DNA of 23,258 bases. Source: a virus. The notes under the pieces were generated by a model, which was given only the letters and a program-made list of their open reading frames with translations, did not search any database and was not told where the DNA came from. Shown here piece after piece: positions 1-6,824 of the stretch. A program made the translations under genes and the position numbers. The stretch covers positions 1 to 23,258 of the IMG/VR virus record IMGVR_UViG_3300020463_000143. One strand, 5' to 3'. Every line of letters begins with the position of its first letter. Positions within the stretch are counted from its first letter, which is position 1.

Positions 1-506
1 AATCTACGGGCCGCTTCACGCTTTGCACTTTTTTCTTTGTACATTACATAGTTGCTTAACCTGCCACTTTTGCCAGGCCACTTTGCAAATATTTTTTGCA
101 TAACATTATTTTGTTGCCAATGAGGAAAATCAATATCTACATCAGGTAAATCATCTCTCAATGGGTTTAAAAATCTTGCCAACGGTATTTTCCATTTTAT
201 AGGATCAACATCAGTAATGCCTAATAGGTAGCAAACTAAACTACTACCAGCACTACCACGTGTCATATGTGTAATATCTTCAGTTAATTTTAATACGTCG
301 CAAATTGTAATGAAATAGTCTGTGAATCGAAGTTTAATAATAATTTCTAGTTCTTCGATTAACCGAGTTTGATACTCGGGTTTGGATGGTATTTGCCTTA
401 TAAATCTGCCTAATATGTTTTCTATCTGAGCCTTAGCGTCTTTTGGTATCTTCATTGTTGCCTCAATATGCCTTAAGTTGCCTATCACACCGAAGTGTGC
501 AAACAT
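1..506 (-). CDS. DnaE-like DNA polymerase III alpha fragment, N-proximal palm part (runs off window)
   Basis: This is the first 168 residues of a gene that continues past position 1. Seen: a helical lead-in (YQTRLIEELEIIIKLRFTDYF), then TRGSAGSSLVCYLLGITDVDP at about residues 82-102, and RFLNPLRDDLPDVDIDF at about 111-127. These match the DnaE palm signatures GRGSAAGSLVAY-LGITDIDP and FLNPER-MPDFDIDF; the first two Asp of PDVDIDF correspond to the catalytic pair. The PHP domain that normally precedes the palm is absent. The frame is the same as the helicase gene upstream and opens right after its TAG stop. The first ATG is at 506, but the in-frame codons before it (reading SQKFLIEHYVILN) look protein-like, so a rare ATT start or lost upstream sequence is possible. 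Family assignment is strong; whether it is an active polymerase is unknown. Confidence 0.8.
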   Translation of the reverse strand, partial: MFAHFGVIGNLRHIEATMKIPKDAKAQIENILGRFIRQIPSKPEYQTRLIEELEIIIKLRFTDYFITICDVLKLTEDITHMTRGSAGSSLVCYLLGITDVDPIKWKIPLARFLNPLRDDLPDVDIDFPHWQQNNVMQKIFAKWPGKSGRLSNYVMYKEKSAKREAARR

Positions 507-545
507 ATTTAGTATTACATAGTGTTCAATGAGAAATTTTTGACT

Positions 546-1943
546 CTAATTATTTGTTTTTAATCCAGAAAGCATTTCTTTTAGTTTACTGCTTTGTACA
601 CTTGCAGTAATTTTTGCACCGTCATCTTGTTGCTCTGTACTATTTGGAGCGTCTGTGTTTTTTATTTGATTGTATATACTACTACTCTGTTTCTTAAACT
701 GCTGATATTCTGCATCTTCAGCCAAATCACGTATTCTTAAACTGTTAACATCAAACTCCAAATCAACCTTTTGTCCTACGCCACTACTACTTCTAGTTTT
801 CATAAACTGGATTTGATATCTACCACGTTCTCTCATTGCTCTACTTGTAAAAATACCAATAACGTTATCAGCAGTATTAATTTTACTAATACCACCTGCA
901 ATGTGCGAATGATCAAATTCTATTTCTTCAACTGCCGCTCTGTTTAACTGCGAAGCAGTTACCATTACTATATCAAACTCTTTTGCCAAATTACGCAATT
1001 CTTCACTTACATACTTGTCTTTAATAAACTGATCATTTGGACTTACTTTTGCACTAACTGGCATAAGCAAGTCTAAGTAATCAACACATATAAAATCTAA
1101 ATTTTTATTAGTTTGTATTTGTAGTTCTTTTAAATATGCTCTCATATCATTAATATTACTTTGTGCTGGCATATACTTAATTCTTAAACTACCAGCCTTT
1201 TTACTAGTCATACCAAGTTTGAGTTCTACAGAGTCAATATCTTTAAAAATATCTTTACTTGGAATATCAGTAACCATACTATCAATACGCATAGCACACA
1301 AACCTTCACTAAGTTCTAATGTTAGATACACTCCATTAAGTCCTGCTAGTGCCCAGTTCACTGCTAAGTTTTGCATAAACAAACTTTTACCAGATCCACT
1401 ACCACCTGCAAATATGTTCAACTCACCTTTGTTAAATCCACCAAACAGTTTCCTATCTAAGCCTGGCCAGCCTGTGCTTATTTGTCCATTACCGTCTTTT
1501 AGTCCCAACAATCTCGCTCTTGGATCATCCCAATATTCAATACCAAGATCATTTGTTAAACTAATCTGTACTGCATCTTTAATTAGTTTTTCTACAGGTT
1601 CATATGTTCCTTTTTCTAACAAGTCTGCACTTTTTAAAATTGCACGTTCTAGTTCTTGCCGGCGTGTAAACTGCTCAAACTCTTGCATAAACCAGTCATA
1701 GTGCCCACTGTTAACGTCTGTAACCGGCTTTAACTTAGTTCCGGCTACTACATTAACCTGTTCGTAAGTAGGCATAGTACTGTGTTCAGCCGTATGTGTT
1801 TCAATAAACTTTGCCGCTTCTCTTAAACTTCTATCAAAATTTTCACTGTTGAAAATATTTTGCACACGAATAAAACTCTGTGCATCACTTAACATCATTT
1901 CAAGAAATAGTCTTTGTAAATCTGTGTTATATTCAGTTGCCAA
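546..1943 (-). CDS. 41: Replicative DNA helicase, gp41/DnaB type
   Basis: Hexameric 5'-3' helicase that unwinds the phage replication fork with the primase encoded just upstream. The N-terminal helical domain covers about residues 1-130. The RecA-like motor follows: GWPGLDRKLFGGF, Walker A GSGSGKS at about 181-187, YLTLELSE, Walker B-like DFICVDYLDLL, and ASQLNRAAVEE. At 465 aa it is close to T4 gp41. The start codon is TTG at 1943 (reading MATEYN): the next ATG is 15 codons in, and AGGA lies about 6 nt upstream of the TTG. It overlaps the primase stop by 11 nt, which suggests translational coupling. The C-terminal tail beyond the motor is hydrophilic and low in complexity. Confidence 0.93.
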   Translation of the reverse strand: MATEYNTDLQRLFLEMMLSDAQSFIRVQNIFNSENFDRSLREAAKFIETHTAEHSTMPTYEQVNVVAGTKLKPVTDVNSGHYDWFMQEFEQFTRRQELERAILKSADLLEKGTYEPVEKLIKDAVQISLTNDLGIEYWDDPRARLLGLKDGNGQISTGWPGLDRKLFGGFNKGELNIFAGGSGSGKSLFMQNLAVNWALAGLNGVYLTLELSEGLCAMRIDSMVTDIPSKDIFKDIDSVELKLGMTSKKAGSLRIKYMPAQSNINDMRAYLKELQIQTNKNLDFICVDYLDLLMPVSAKVSPNDQFIKDKYVSEELRNLAKEFDIVMVTASQLNRAAVEEIEFDHSHIAGGISKINTADNVIGIFTSRAMRERGRYQIQFMKTRSSSGVGQKVDLEFDVNSLRIRDLAEDAEYQQFKKQSSSIYNQIKNTDAPNSTEQQDDGAKITASVQSSKLKEMLSGLKTNN

Positions 1944-2946
1944 GTTTCTTCCTCATTAATTCTATTTTTATCTTACTACTTTGTTTACCTTGTATAATAG
2001 TCCATAACGTATATAGTTTACCATACCTATCAATTGCATCACTAACATCTTTAATCTCACTGTGCCAGTCTGGAAAACTAACGTTCCATCTATACTCAAG
2101 TGCAGAGTCAATTAGTTTTTGTCCTGCTTCGTCTCGATCTGGAACAACTATAACGTCTTTGTATAAGTTATCAATTACATCTGCTTGTGTTTCACTTATC
2201 ATATTACTGTTTATTCCAACACCGCCAATTTTAAGTGCATCAATTGGACCTTCTACTACTATTACAAAGCGATTATCTTTGCTTTGACTTTCAGTGTTAA
2301 ACACATATCCTGGCTCCATTGCATTAAAGTACTTTGGATTGATATCATCGTCGACTGCTCTACCTGTAAAACCAATTGTTTTGTTCTTCCAATTAAACGG
2401 CACAATTAATCTTCTATTCATATTTGCCGCACGAGCAGGGCTCCACATAAGTTTATCTAACCTATCCTCAAGCCCTCGAGAAATTGCATACTCAACTACT
2501 TTTGCAATTGCTTCATCATTACCTTGTGGATTGTTTACCCACTCTATCAAAGTTGCACTATCTTCAGGTAACTTCCTTGTCTTAAAAGTAATTTCTTCTT
2601 TTTCTTCAACTTCATCAAATGCGTCATCAACTAGCTCTTTGATACGAAGTGCTTCAATTGTTAGTCCTTTGATTGTATGATCTTCGGCGCCTAACCACTG
2701 GAACAATTTACGCATTTTATAGTTAAATGGACGTCCGGCTTTATAATTTGCCTTAAAGCCACAATTAAAACAATGATAACTAACACTTCCATCTGCATTT
2801 GTAATTACACCACCACGCCCACGTTTATCAGGACGTTCGCCGTTGTGTTCGCAACACGGCCCACTAAAACTTATCCAGCCACTTGGACTAGTTTTCTTCT
2901 TAGAAGGCAGTATGCTAACAAGTGTTTCTTGTATAGTGTTAATCAT
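1933..2946 (-). CDS. 61: DNA primase, gp61 type
   Basis: Makes RNA primers for lagging-strand synthesis and works with the gp41-type helicase immediately downstream. The N-terminus carries a zinc-ribbon-like motif (Cys31/Cys32, His34, then Cys59-x2-Cys62 in YHCFNCGFKA), as in DnaG/gp61 primases. A TOPRIM core follows, with VVEGPIDALKIGG (catalytic Glu, about residues 230-242) and VIVVPDRDEAGQKLI (the DxD pair, about 263-277). The length of 337 aa is close to T4 gp61. The start is ATG at 2946, about 20 nt after the stop of the upstream structural-type gene. Fused or overlapping primase-helicase gene order is typical of T4-like genomes. Confidence 0.93.
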   Translation of the reverse strand: MINTIQETLVSILPSKKKTSPSGWISFSGPCCEHNGERPDKRGRGGVITNADGSVSYHCFNCGFKANYKAGRPFNYKMRKLFQWLGAEDHTIKGLTIEALRIKELVDDAFDEVEEKEEITFKTRKLPEDSATLIEWVNNPQGNDEAIAKVVEYAISRGLEDRLDKLMWSPARAANMNRRLIVPFNWKNKTIGFTGRAVDDDINPKYFNAMEPGYVFNTESQSKDNRFVIVVEGPIDALKIGGVGINSNMISETQADVIDNLYKDVIVVPDRDEAGQKLIDSALEYRWNVSFPDWHSEIKDVSDAIDRYGKLYTLWTIIQGKQSSKIKIELMRKKLGN

Positions 2947-2966
2947 ACTTACATTGTAACATAAAA

Positions 2967-3752
2967 TTATGGACGATACAAGACTTTTTCAATAGTACCC
3001 GCAGTTTTATCTGATTTAAATTGTACTGCCGTATATACTCCGCTGAATGTAACATATACTGTTCCTGTTTCAGTTGTATAAGTTGTATTAGACAAATCAA
3101 TCCAGTCGTTGTGGTCCGCTGGTGGAGTATCTTCTAGTGTTACTTGGACAGTAATAGTTCCTGTGTATCCATTTAAGTAATATTGTGCAGTGTGCAATGC
3201 ATTATTTTGATTCATATGTGGGTGTGATAATGCATAATCACTTATATCAAGTGTCGTTGATGCAGTCATTGTATCAAAGTTAAGTATTTTACTTGGTGCA
3301 AATGTGCTATAAGGAGCATCTGATACTGTTAGTTCACCGTCTGCATCATAATTATCTCCACTATAAACGACAGTACGTGATCCATCTGATGCAAGTTCAT
3401 GTACACTGTAAATATACCTGCCACCATTTGCATCTTTTAGTGTGGATTCGGTAAATGCAAAGTTTACAAAGCCTTTTAGTGTGGCTTGACTCGGATCTGC
3501 TAGTACCCCGGTTACATCTTTGATAACTAAGTTAGTAGAAGGGTCAATTATATTAAAGACAAAGGATTTACCGGCTATATTAACCGCCTTTTGGTCAACA
3601 TTGAGTAATCTTAATTGTATGGTATTATCAATACCACGATAAAGTTTTAAAGGACGAGCATACACAGTTCTACTCCTATTTGGTGTTGTAGCATCGGGCG
3701 AATAGATTACGCTCAAATACTGAGTTTCTAGATAGCCGTTTAGTTTTTGCAT
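2967..3752 (-). CDS. Putative virion or baseplate/fibre-type beta-rich protein
   Basis: 261 aa, with no cysteine or enzyme motif recognised. The N-terminal third (about residues 30-145) reads like a BppU-type baseplate upper domain: YRGIDNTIQLRLLNVDQ, then a 'G..F.F.I.D...' strand pattern, then GRYIYSVHELASDGSRTVVYSG. The C-terminal third (about 175-261) is a second Thr/Val-rich beta-sandwich: GYTGTITVQVTLE, NDWIDLSNTTY, GVYTAVQFKSD. Both suggest a structural protein, not an enzyme. It sits between replication genes, but a TATAAATA-like late-promoter box lies about 30 nt upstream of the ATG at 3752, which would give it its own late expression. The domain match is from pattern reading and is moderate; the alternative is an unrelated conserved phage protein. 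Confidence 0.6.
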   Translation of the reverse strand: MQKLNGYLETQYLSVIYSPDATTPNRSRTVYARPLKLYRGIDNTIQLRLLNVDQKAVNIAGKSFVFNIIDPSTNLVIKDVTGVLADPSQATLKGFVNFAFTESTLKDANGGRYIYSVHELASDGSRTVVYSGDNYDADGELTVSDAPYSTFAPSKILNFDTMTASTTLDISDYALSHPHMNQNNALHTAQYYLNGYTGTITVQVTLEDTPPADHNDWIDLSNTTYTTETGTVYVTFSGVYTAVQFKSDKTAGTIEKVLYRP

Positions 3753-3781
3753 TATGTTTTATGATCCACATTATATGTAAG

Positions 3782-3789
3782 TATTTATT
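3782..3789 (-). promoter_or_regulatory. T4-type late promoter box (AATAAATA)
   Basis: On the minus strand this reads AATAAATA, one mismatch from the T4 late -10 element TATAAATA, and it ends 29 nt before the ATG of the putative structural gene at 3752. No -35 is needed for gp55-directed late promoters. A TATAAT further downstream (minus strand, near 3773) is an alternative sigma70 -10. The position before a structural-type gene favours the late reading. Confidence 0.4.
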
Positions 3790-3802
3790 TAAAAAGGTAA
3801 AC

Positions 3803-4177
3803 ATGGACGATCTGTTACAAAAACTAATACTTAAATTTCCTTTTATGAGCCATGTCAGATATGGAGATAGTGAATATATAGGTATTGTTCAAAATCGTGA
3901 TGCTCACTGTACTAGTTTTTATAATTATGAAAAGATTACAGACCCTGACCTAAAAAAATTATTTCTTACACTTGGTGACGCTTGGTGGTGGGAATCAAAC
4001 AGAATGATTCCAATTAATATTTTTCTTAAAGAAGAATGGGCACCTTTTAGACCATATCTTACAACATTTGTAAGTAAAGATTGTAATATTGTTGCAGGTC
4101 CAAACGTTAGTTTAAGTGATTTAAATAAAAAACGTACAAAAAGACGAAGCATACAACTAGTTAAAAAAGTAACTTAG
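3803..4177 (+). CDS. Hypothetical protein, only plus-strand gene in the window
   Basis: 124 aa, not recognised. The ATG at 3803 is chosen because AAAAAGG lies 5 nt upstream; the longer frame from 3761 has no such site. The protein is mixed alpha/beta with an aromatic-rich centre ([21 protein letters not shown]) and a strongly basic tail (KKRTKRRS), which could bind nucleic acid. An RYGDSEY-x-GIVQN-x-D segment near residues 18-32 looks conserved in style. It is divergent from the structural-type gene at 3752 and convergent with fdxA, whose stop codon overlaps its own (TAG at 4175-4177 against TAA on the other strand at 4174-4176). Coding is supported by the ribosome site and length; function is unknown. 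Confidence 0.75.
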   Translation: MDDLLQKLILKFPFMSHVRYGDSEYIGIVQNRDAHCTSFYNYEKITDPDLKKLFLTLGDAWWWESNRMIPINIFLKEEWAPFRPYLTTFVSKDCNIVAGPNVSLSDLNKKRTKRRSIQLVKKVT

Positions 4178-4533
4178 TCACCAGGCCCTGCTTCTTCACT
4201 TAAATCTTCTCTTTTATCAGGCACATCAGGATTTATTTCCCTATTATTTGCATCAGCATCAGGTAATGGATCCTTTTGATTTGCAATGTTTGGCCATTTT
4301 ACTGCCATATCTGTGTTAATTTTCATCCAATATTCTAATTCGGATCCTGCTATATCTGTGTCAGCAACAATAGCACCTGCAGGACACTCTGGCTCACATA
4401 CTCCACAATCAATACATTCATCTGGATTAATTGCTAAAAAATTTTCACCTTCATAGAAACAATCAACTGGACAAACACTTACACAATCTGTATACTTACA
4501 TTTTATGCAATTGTCAGTTACCAGATAAGTCAT
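4174..4533 (-). CDS. fdxA: FdxA-type 7Fe ferredoxin ([3Fe-4S][4Fe-4S])
   Basis: Small soluble electron carrier. Seen: [17 protein letters not shown] at the N-terminus, then [26 protein letters not shown] and VKWPNI, the standard FdxA layout. Cys9, Cys17 and Cys50 fit the 3Fe-4S cluster; Cys21, Cys40, Cys43 and Cys46 fit the 4Fe-4S cluster. The 119-aa length and the tail ending GPGD resemble alphaproteobacterial FdxA, which suggests capture from a host. The ATG at 4533 is chosen because GAGG sits 6 nt upstream; the frame opens earlier (4569), but that extension lacks family similarity. It overlaps the 3' end of the DnaE-like gene by 20 nt, so it is co-transcribed with replication genes. Likely an auxiliary metabolic gene; the redox partner is unknown. 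Confidence 0.93.
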   Translation of the reverse strand: MTYLVTDNCIKCKYTDCVSVCPVDCFYEGENFLAINPDECIDCGVCEPECPAGAIVADTDIAGSELEYWMKINTDMAVKWPNIANQKDPLPDADANNREINPDVPDKREDLSEEAGPGD

Positions 4534-5107
4534 TGTATTCCTCACAAAGTAAATTAATATGTACTGCAACTAAGTGTGCATATGCTACTGCGTGAGCTTT
4601 TTTAAAGTAGTATCCTCCATCTTCTGGTTTATTCCATACTGTTTGTGCTATTTCTTTCCATGGTTTATTTTGCAAATGTGCTTTTGCTGGGCGAATAATA
4701 CTCAACATCATTGCCATTCTTGGAATACTATCAGGCTTCATACTACAAATTAAATCATAGTAATTACCTATATGAATAACCTTTTCACAAAATTCTTTAC
4801 TACGCCATAAAAGTTCCCATAATGGCTCTTTGTTTGATAACTCATCTAAGTGTTGTGGACTTTTTACTTTTTGATATACTGCTACATTTAATAAATCAAG
4901 TTTAAAGTATCCACGATCCTCAGCAGTTTTATAATCAATAGTTGCAATACCAGTTACTGGATCTGTTGGAATATCGATATAATATACGCCAGTATTATGT
5001 TTTTTAATTACTCCATGTTCAGACATCATAGCAGGTGTACCAGGTAAAACGTTAAGAAGATTATCTCTACTAGCAAAGTCTAAATCAACGTCAGGTAGTT
5101 TACTCAT
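4514..5107 (-). CDS. Compact DnaE-like DNA polymerase III alpha fragment (palm/fingers)
   Basis: 197 aa related to the catalytic centre of bacterial Pol III alpha. Seen in order: PDVDLDF at residues 5-11 (catalytic Asp pair); a [13 protein letters not shown] segment, equivalent to the HAAGVVI region; [18 protein letters not shown] at 59-74, where Asp71 fits the third catalytic Asp (KFDFLGL); [19 protein letters not shown] at 123-141 (LKPDSFEDL-A-LAL-RPGP); and [18 protein letters not shown] at 167-183 (F-KSHA-AYA). PHP, OB-fold, clamp-binding and tau-binding regions are all missing, so it is about one sixth the usual length of about 1100 aa. It starts at ATG 5107, overlaps the CHCC gene by 8 nt and is followed by fdxA. 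It could be a split polymerase subunit, a decoy or repurposed domain, or a remnant; the intact frame and conserved Asp residues argue against simple decay. Confidence 0.82.
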   Translation of the reverse strand: MSKLPDVDLDFASRDNLLNVLPGTPAMMSEHGVIKKHNTGVYYIDIPTDPVTGIATIDYKTAEDRGYFKLDLLNVAVYQKVKSPQHLDELSNKEPLWELLWRSKEFCEKVIHIGNYYDLICSMKPDSIPRMAMMLSIIRPAKAHLQNKPWKEIAQTVWNKPEDGGYYFKKAHAVAYAHLVAVHINLLCEEYNDLSGN

Positions 5108-5300
5108 CTGTTTCCTTTTTTAATACATACTTACGATTACAATATCCACATACTGCTTCGCCATTCTTCATTGTGTAATAAACTCTTGGGTGCCCATAAT
5201 CTTCACCACCATCACACCAAAAATTTTCTTTGTCAATGTACACAACTTCTTGCTCAACTTTTGGCAACTTTGCATTAATATCCACATAACCAAAACTCAT
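5100..5300 (-). CDS. CHCC-type zinc-finger protein (NDUFS6-like family)
   Basis: 66 aa. The pattern Cys29-(x7)-His37-(x13)-Cys51-x2-Cys54, in the context CDGG-EDYGHPRVYYTM...AVCGYCNRKYVL, matches the zf-CHCC family. That family includes a small alphaproteobacterial protein and the mitochondrial complex I subunit NDUFS6. The GHPRVY and CxYC-R-YVL signatures are especially typical. In cells these bind one zinc; the role of a free phage copy is unknown. It starts at ATG 5300, overlapping the preceding zinc-finger gene by 4 nt (ATGA), and overlaps the DnaE-like fragment by 8 nt. It is therefore translated as part of this replication/ferredoxin operon. Confidence 0.85.
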   Translation of the reverse strand: MSFGYVDINAKLPKVEQEVVYIDKENFWCDGGEDYGHPRVYYTMKNGEAVCGYCNRKYVLKKETDE

Positions 5301-6034
5301 AAGCCTGCATCCTTTAAAGCACTTTTTACTATTTCAGTTTCGTTGTGATATTTTATAAAATTCTTTTGCCAAAAGTCTGGATCAATATATGGGTATATTA
5401 AAGCAAGTTGTTCTTCATTTACTTTGCTTAAAAAGTTTACACCAGATTCACAATTAAAAATTACCCAACTACTAACACGCCCATGTACAACATCATGGCA
5501 AATTTTTGTTAACTTACCAGCAAAGAAGTAAGTATTAAGTTGTACTTCGTGTTCATCTGCCCAATTTTCCATAGTTTTTAAACTACGAGATACTGCATCT
5601 TGCCAACTTTCCACTCTCAAGTGTGTATCAATGTATTTTTCATAATGTACATCATATGTCCATTGATCAAGTTTTATATTATTATCAATCACCCAATCAA
5701 TAAACTTAGCAGTATTAATTGCACGAATATCCATTACATGTTTGCCAAATTTTACAAAAGCATTATAGTATGGACTATTTGCAAAGTCCCCATATGTTTT
5801 ATTAGATGCCCTAGTATTTCCTTGTGTCTTTTCAAAAAATCTTACATAGGCTTGCATGCCAACTTGTACATGTTTGTCTTTTTCTTGTTGCCATCTACGT
5901 TTTTGCTCGCATACATGGCTTGCTAAAGTTTTTTCTTTACTGAAACCTCGATTACAATACTTACATACAAAGGGTTTTTCACTCACAACATAACCCTCTA
6001 CAGTTTCTTTGGCTATATCTATAAGTGTACTCAT
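5297..6034 (-). CDS. C2H2/C2HC zinc-finger protein, function unknown
   Basis: 245 aa. Near the N-terminus, FVCKYCNRGFSKEKTLASHVC gives Cys24-x2-Cys27-x12-His40 followed by Cys42, with the hydrophobic spacing of a classical zinc finger (F at the fourth position after the second Cys, L before the His). The final ligand is too close for a standard C2H2. The remaining ~200 residues are helical and aromatic-rich (RFFEKTQ, YYNAFVKFGKHV, INTAKFIDWVIDNN, YEKYIDTHL), with no enzyme motif recognised. Its placement with replication genes suggests DNA binding or a transcription accessory role; this is inference. Start ATG 6034 overlaps the previous stop by 4 nt. Confidence 0.8.
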   Translation of the reverse strand: MSTLIDIAKETVEGYVVSEKPFVCKYCNRGFSKEKTLASHVCEQKRRWQQEKDKHVQVGMQAYVRFFEKTQGNTRASNKTYGDFANSPYYNAFVKFGKHVMDIRAINTAKFIDWVIDNNIKLDQWTYDVHYEKYIDTHLRVESWQDAVSRSLKTMENWADEHEVQLNTYFFAGKLTKICHDVVHGRVSSWVIFNCESGVNFLSKVNEEQLALIYPYIDPDFWQKNFIKYHNETEIVKSALKDAGL

Positions 6035-6495
6035 AGTAATTCTTTAATTTGCTTATCATCATAACCAAGGTCTTCAAGATACTTTACAATTTCCTTTTTT
6101 ATATTTATTGCTACAAGCATTTCAACCTCGTCAGGTTTAGCATGAGGATACAAACGTTTTATTACTTTTTCAATTTTATTCTTACTAACTTTCTTTTTTC
6201 CACCAGGTATCCATTCGTGAAATGCACTACCCATGCCAGGACTAGCAGTTGTTAGTAAAAGCCATTGTAGTTTAGGATGTTTTGCTAATTCAAAAAAATG
6301 TGTGTTAACACGTTTGTTTGTAGCAATGAGCCACCATTCTTGCAATGCTGATTCACCTTTAACACTACTTGCATAGCGATTTAATAGAAATGCACTAAAA
6401 GCCTTCTTTTCGTCATCACTAAGGTTGTCGTAAAACTTTTTGTCTTTACGATCCATTGCACCTAGCACTTTGTTTAGAGGAAGTTTACTTGCCAT
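6031..6495 (-). CDS. Conserved-type phage protein, possible gp62-like clamp-loader small subunit
   Basis: 154 aa, basic and helical. Seen: FSAFLLNRYASS near residues 34-45, a VNTHFFELAKHPKLQWLLLTT stretch near 63-83, HEWIPGGKKK, and a C-terminal segment rich in charged helices (YLEDLGYDDKQIKELL). The order 'F..FLLNR..S - N..vN - HP.lQ..LL - ..W' recalls T4 gp62, which pairs with gp44 to load the sliding clamp, and the neighbours are replication genes. The resemblance is weak and no gp44 is in the window, so the assignment is tentative. It is the first gene after a sigma70-like promoter at 6549-6521. Start ATG 6495; stop overlaps the zinc-finger gene start (ATGA). Confidence 0.7.
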   Translation of the reverse strand: MASKLPLNKVLGAMDRKDKKFYDNLSDDEKKAFSAFLLNRYASSVKGESALQEWWLIATNKRVNTHFFELAKHPKLQWLLLTTASPGMGSAFHEWIPGGKKKVSKNKIEKVIKRLYPHAKPDEVEMLVAINIKKEIVKYLEDLGYDDKQIKELL

Positions 6496-6520
6496 TGTTG
6501 CTTTCTAATTTGTTTAACTT

Positions 6521-6549
6521 ATAATAACACGTTTTTATAAACATTGCAA
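6521..6549 (-). promoter_or_regulatory. Sigma70-type promoter with extended -10
   Basis: Minus strand TTGCAA (6549-6544), 17-nt spacer, TATTAT (6526-6521), with TGT immediately before the -10 (extended -10). It lies 26 nt upstream of the ATG at 6495 in a 59-nt gap, and would start the 6495-to-fdxA run of overlapping genes. Confidence 0.6.
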
Positions 6550-6554
6550 GTATT

Positions 6555-6824
6555 CTAAAAGTACTCTGCAAATGCACATTCAAACATTGTTGCATCATCG
6601 ATATTTTCAAAATTGATACGGTACCAGCGAATACTGTCCTTATCCCAATATACGTCTATGTTTACGCCTTCGTTTACCATCTTACGATCAGAGAAAAAAG
6701 TAATAACACTTTCAATCAACGGACGTTGAATCAGATTCCAATCGTCTTCACTGCCCGCATTTAGTTTTAAACTAAAGCATAAGTTGTCATTTTTAATAAT
6801 ATAACTACCAGACTTTTCCAACAT
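6555..6824 (-). CDS. Hypothetical protein (89 aa)
   Basis: Not recognised. 89 aa, acidic, with alternating strand-like segments (YIIKNDNLCFSLKLN; GVNIDVYWDKDSIRWYRINFENI), suggesting a small alpha/beta fold. The ATG at 6824 is preferred over the TTG one codon upstream. It overlaps the 3' end of the 166-aa gene by 20 nt and shares its transcription. The stop TAG at 6557-6555 is followed by the promoter at 6549-6521, so it ends this operon segment. No function can be inferred beyond its place between ClpP-like and replication-accessory genes. Confidence 0.7.
   Translation of the reverse strand: MLEKSGSYIIKNDNLCFSLKLNAGSEDDWNLIQRPLIESVITFFSDRKMVNEGVNIDVYWDKDSIRWYRINFENIDDATMFECAFAEYF

Noticed and set aside
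1219-1701. 160-aa plus-strand frame opposite the helicase
   Set aside because: It lies wholly inside the helicase gene on the other strand; its Ser/Pro-rich composition is a shadow of AT-rich codons.
1-5107. One DnaE gene broken into a pseudogene by insertion of the material between the two pieces
   Set aside because: The pieces are in reverse order along the transcript, both contain the PDVD(I/L)DF motif, and both frames are intact, so a simple insertion into one gene does not explain them.
5297-6034. C2HC finger protein as a late sigma factor or gp33-like coactivator
   Set aside because: No sigma region 2/4-like or clamp-binding motif is visible; only the finger can be supported.
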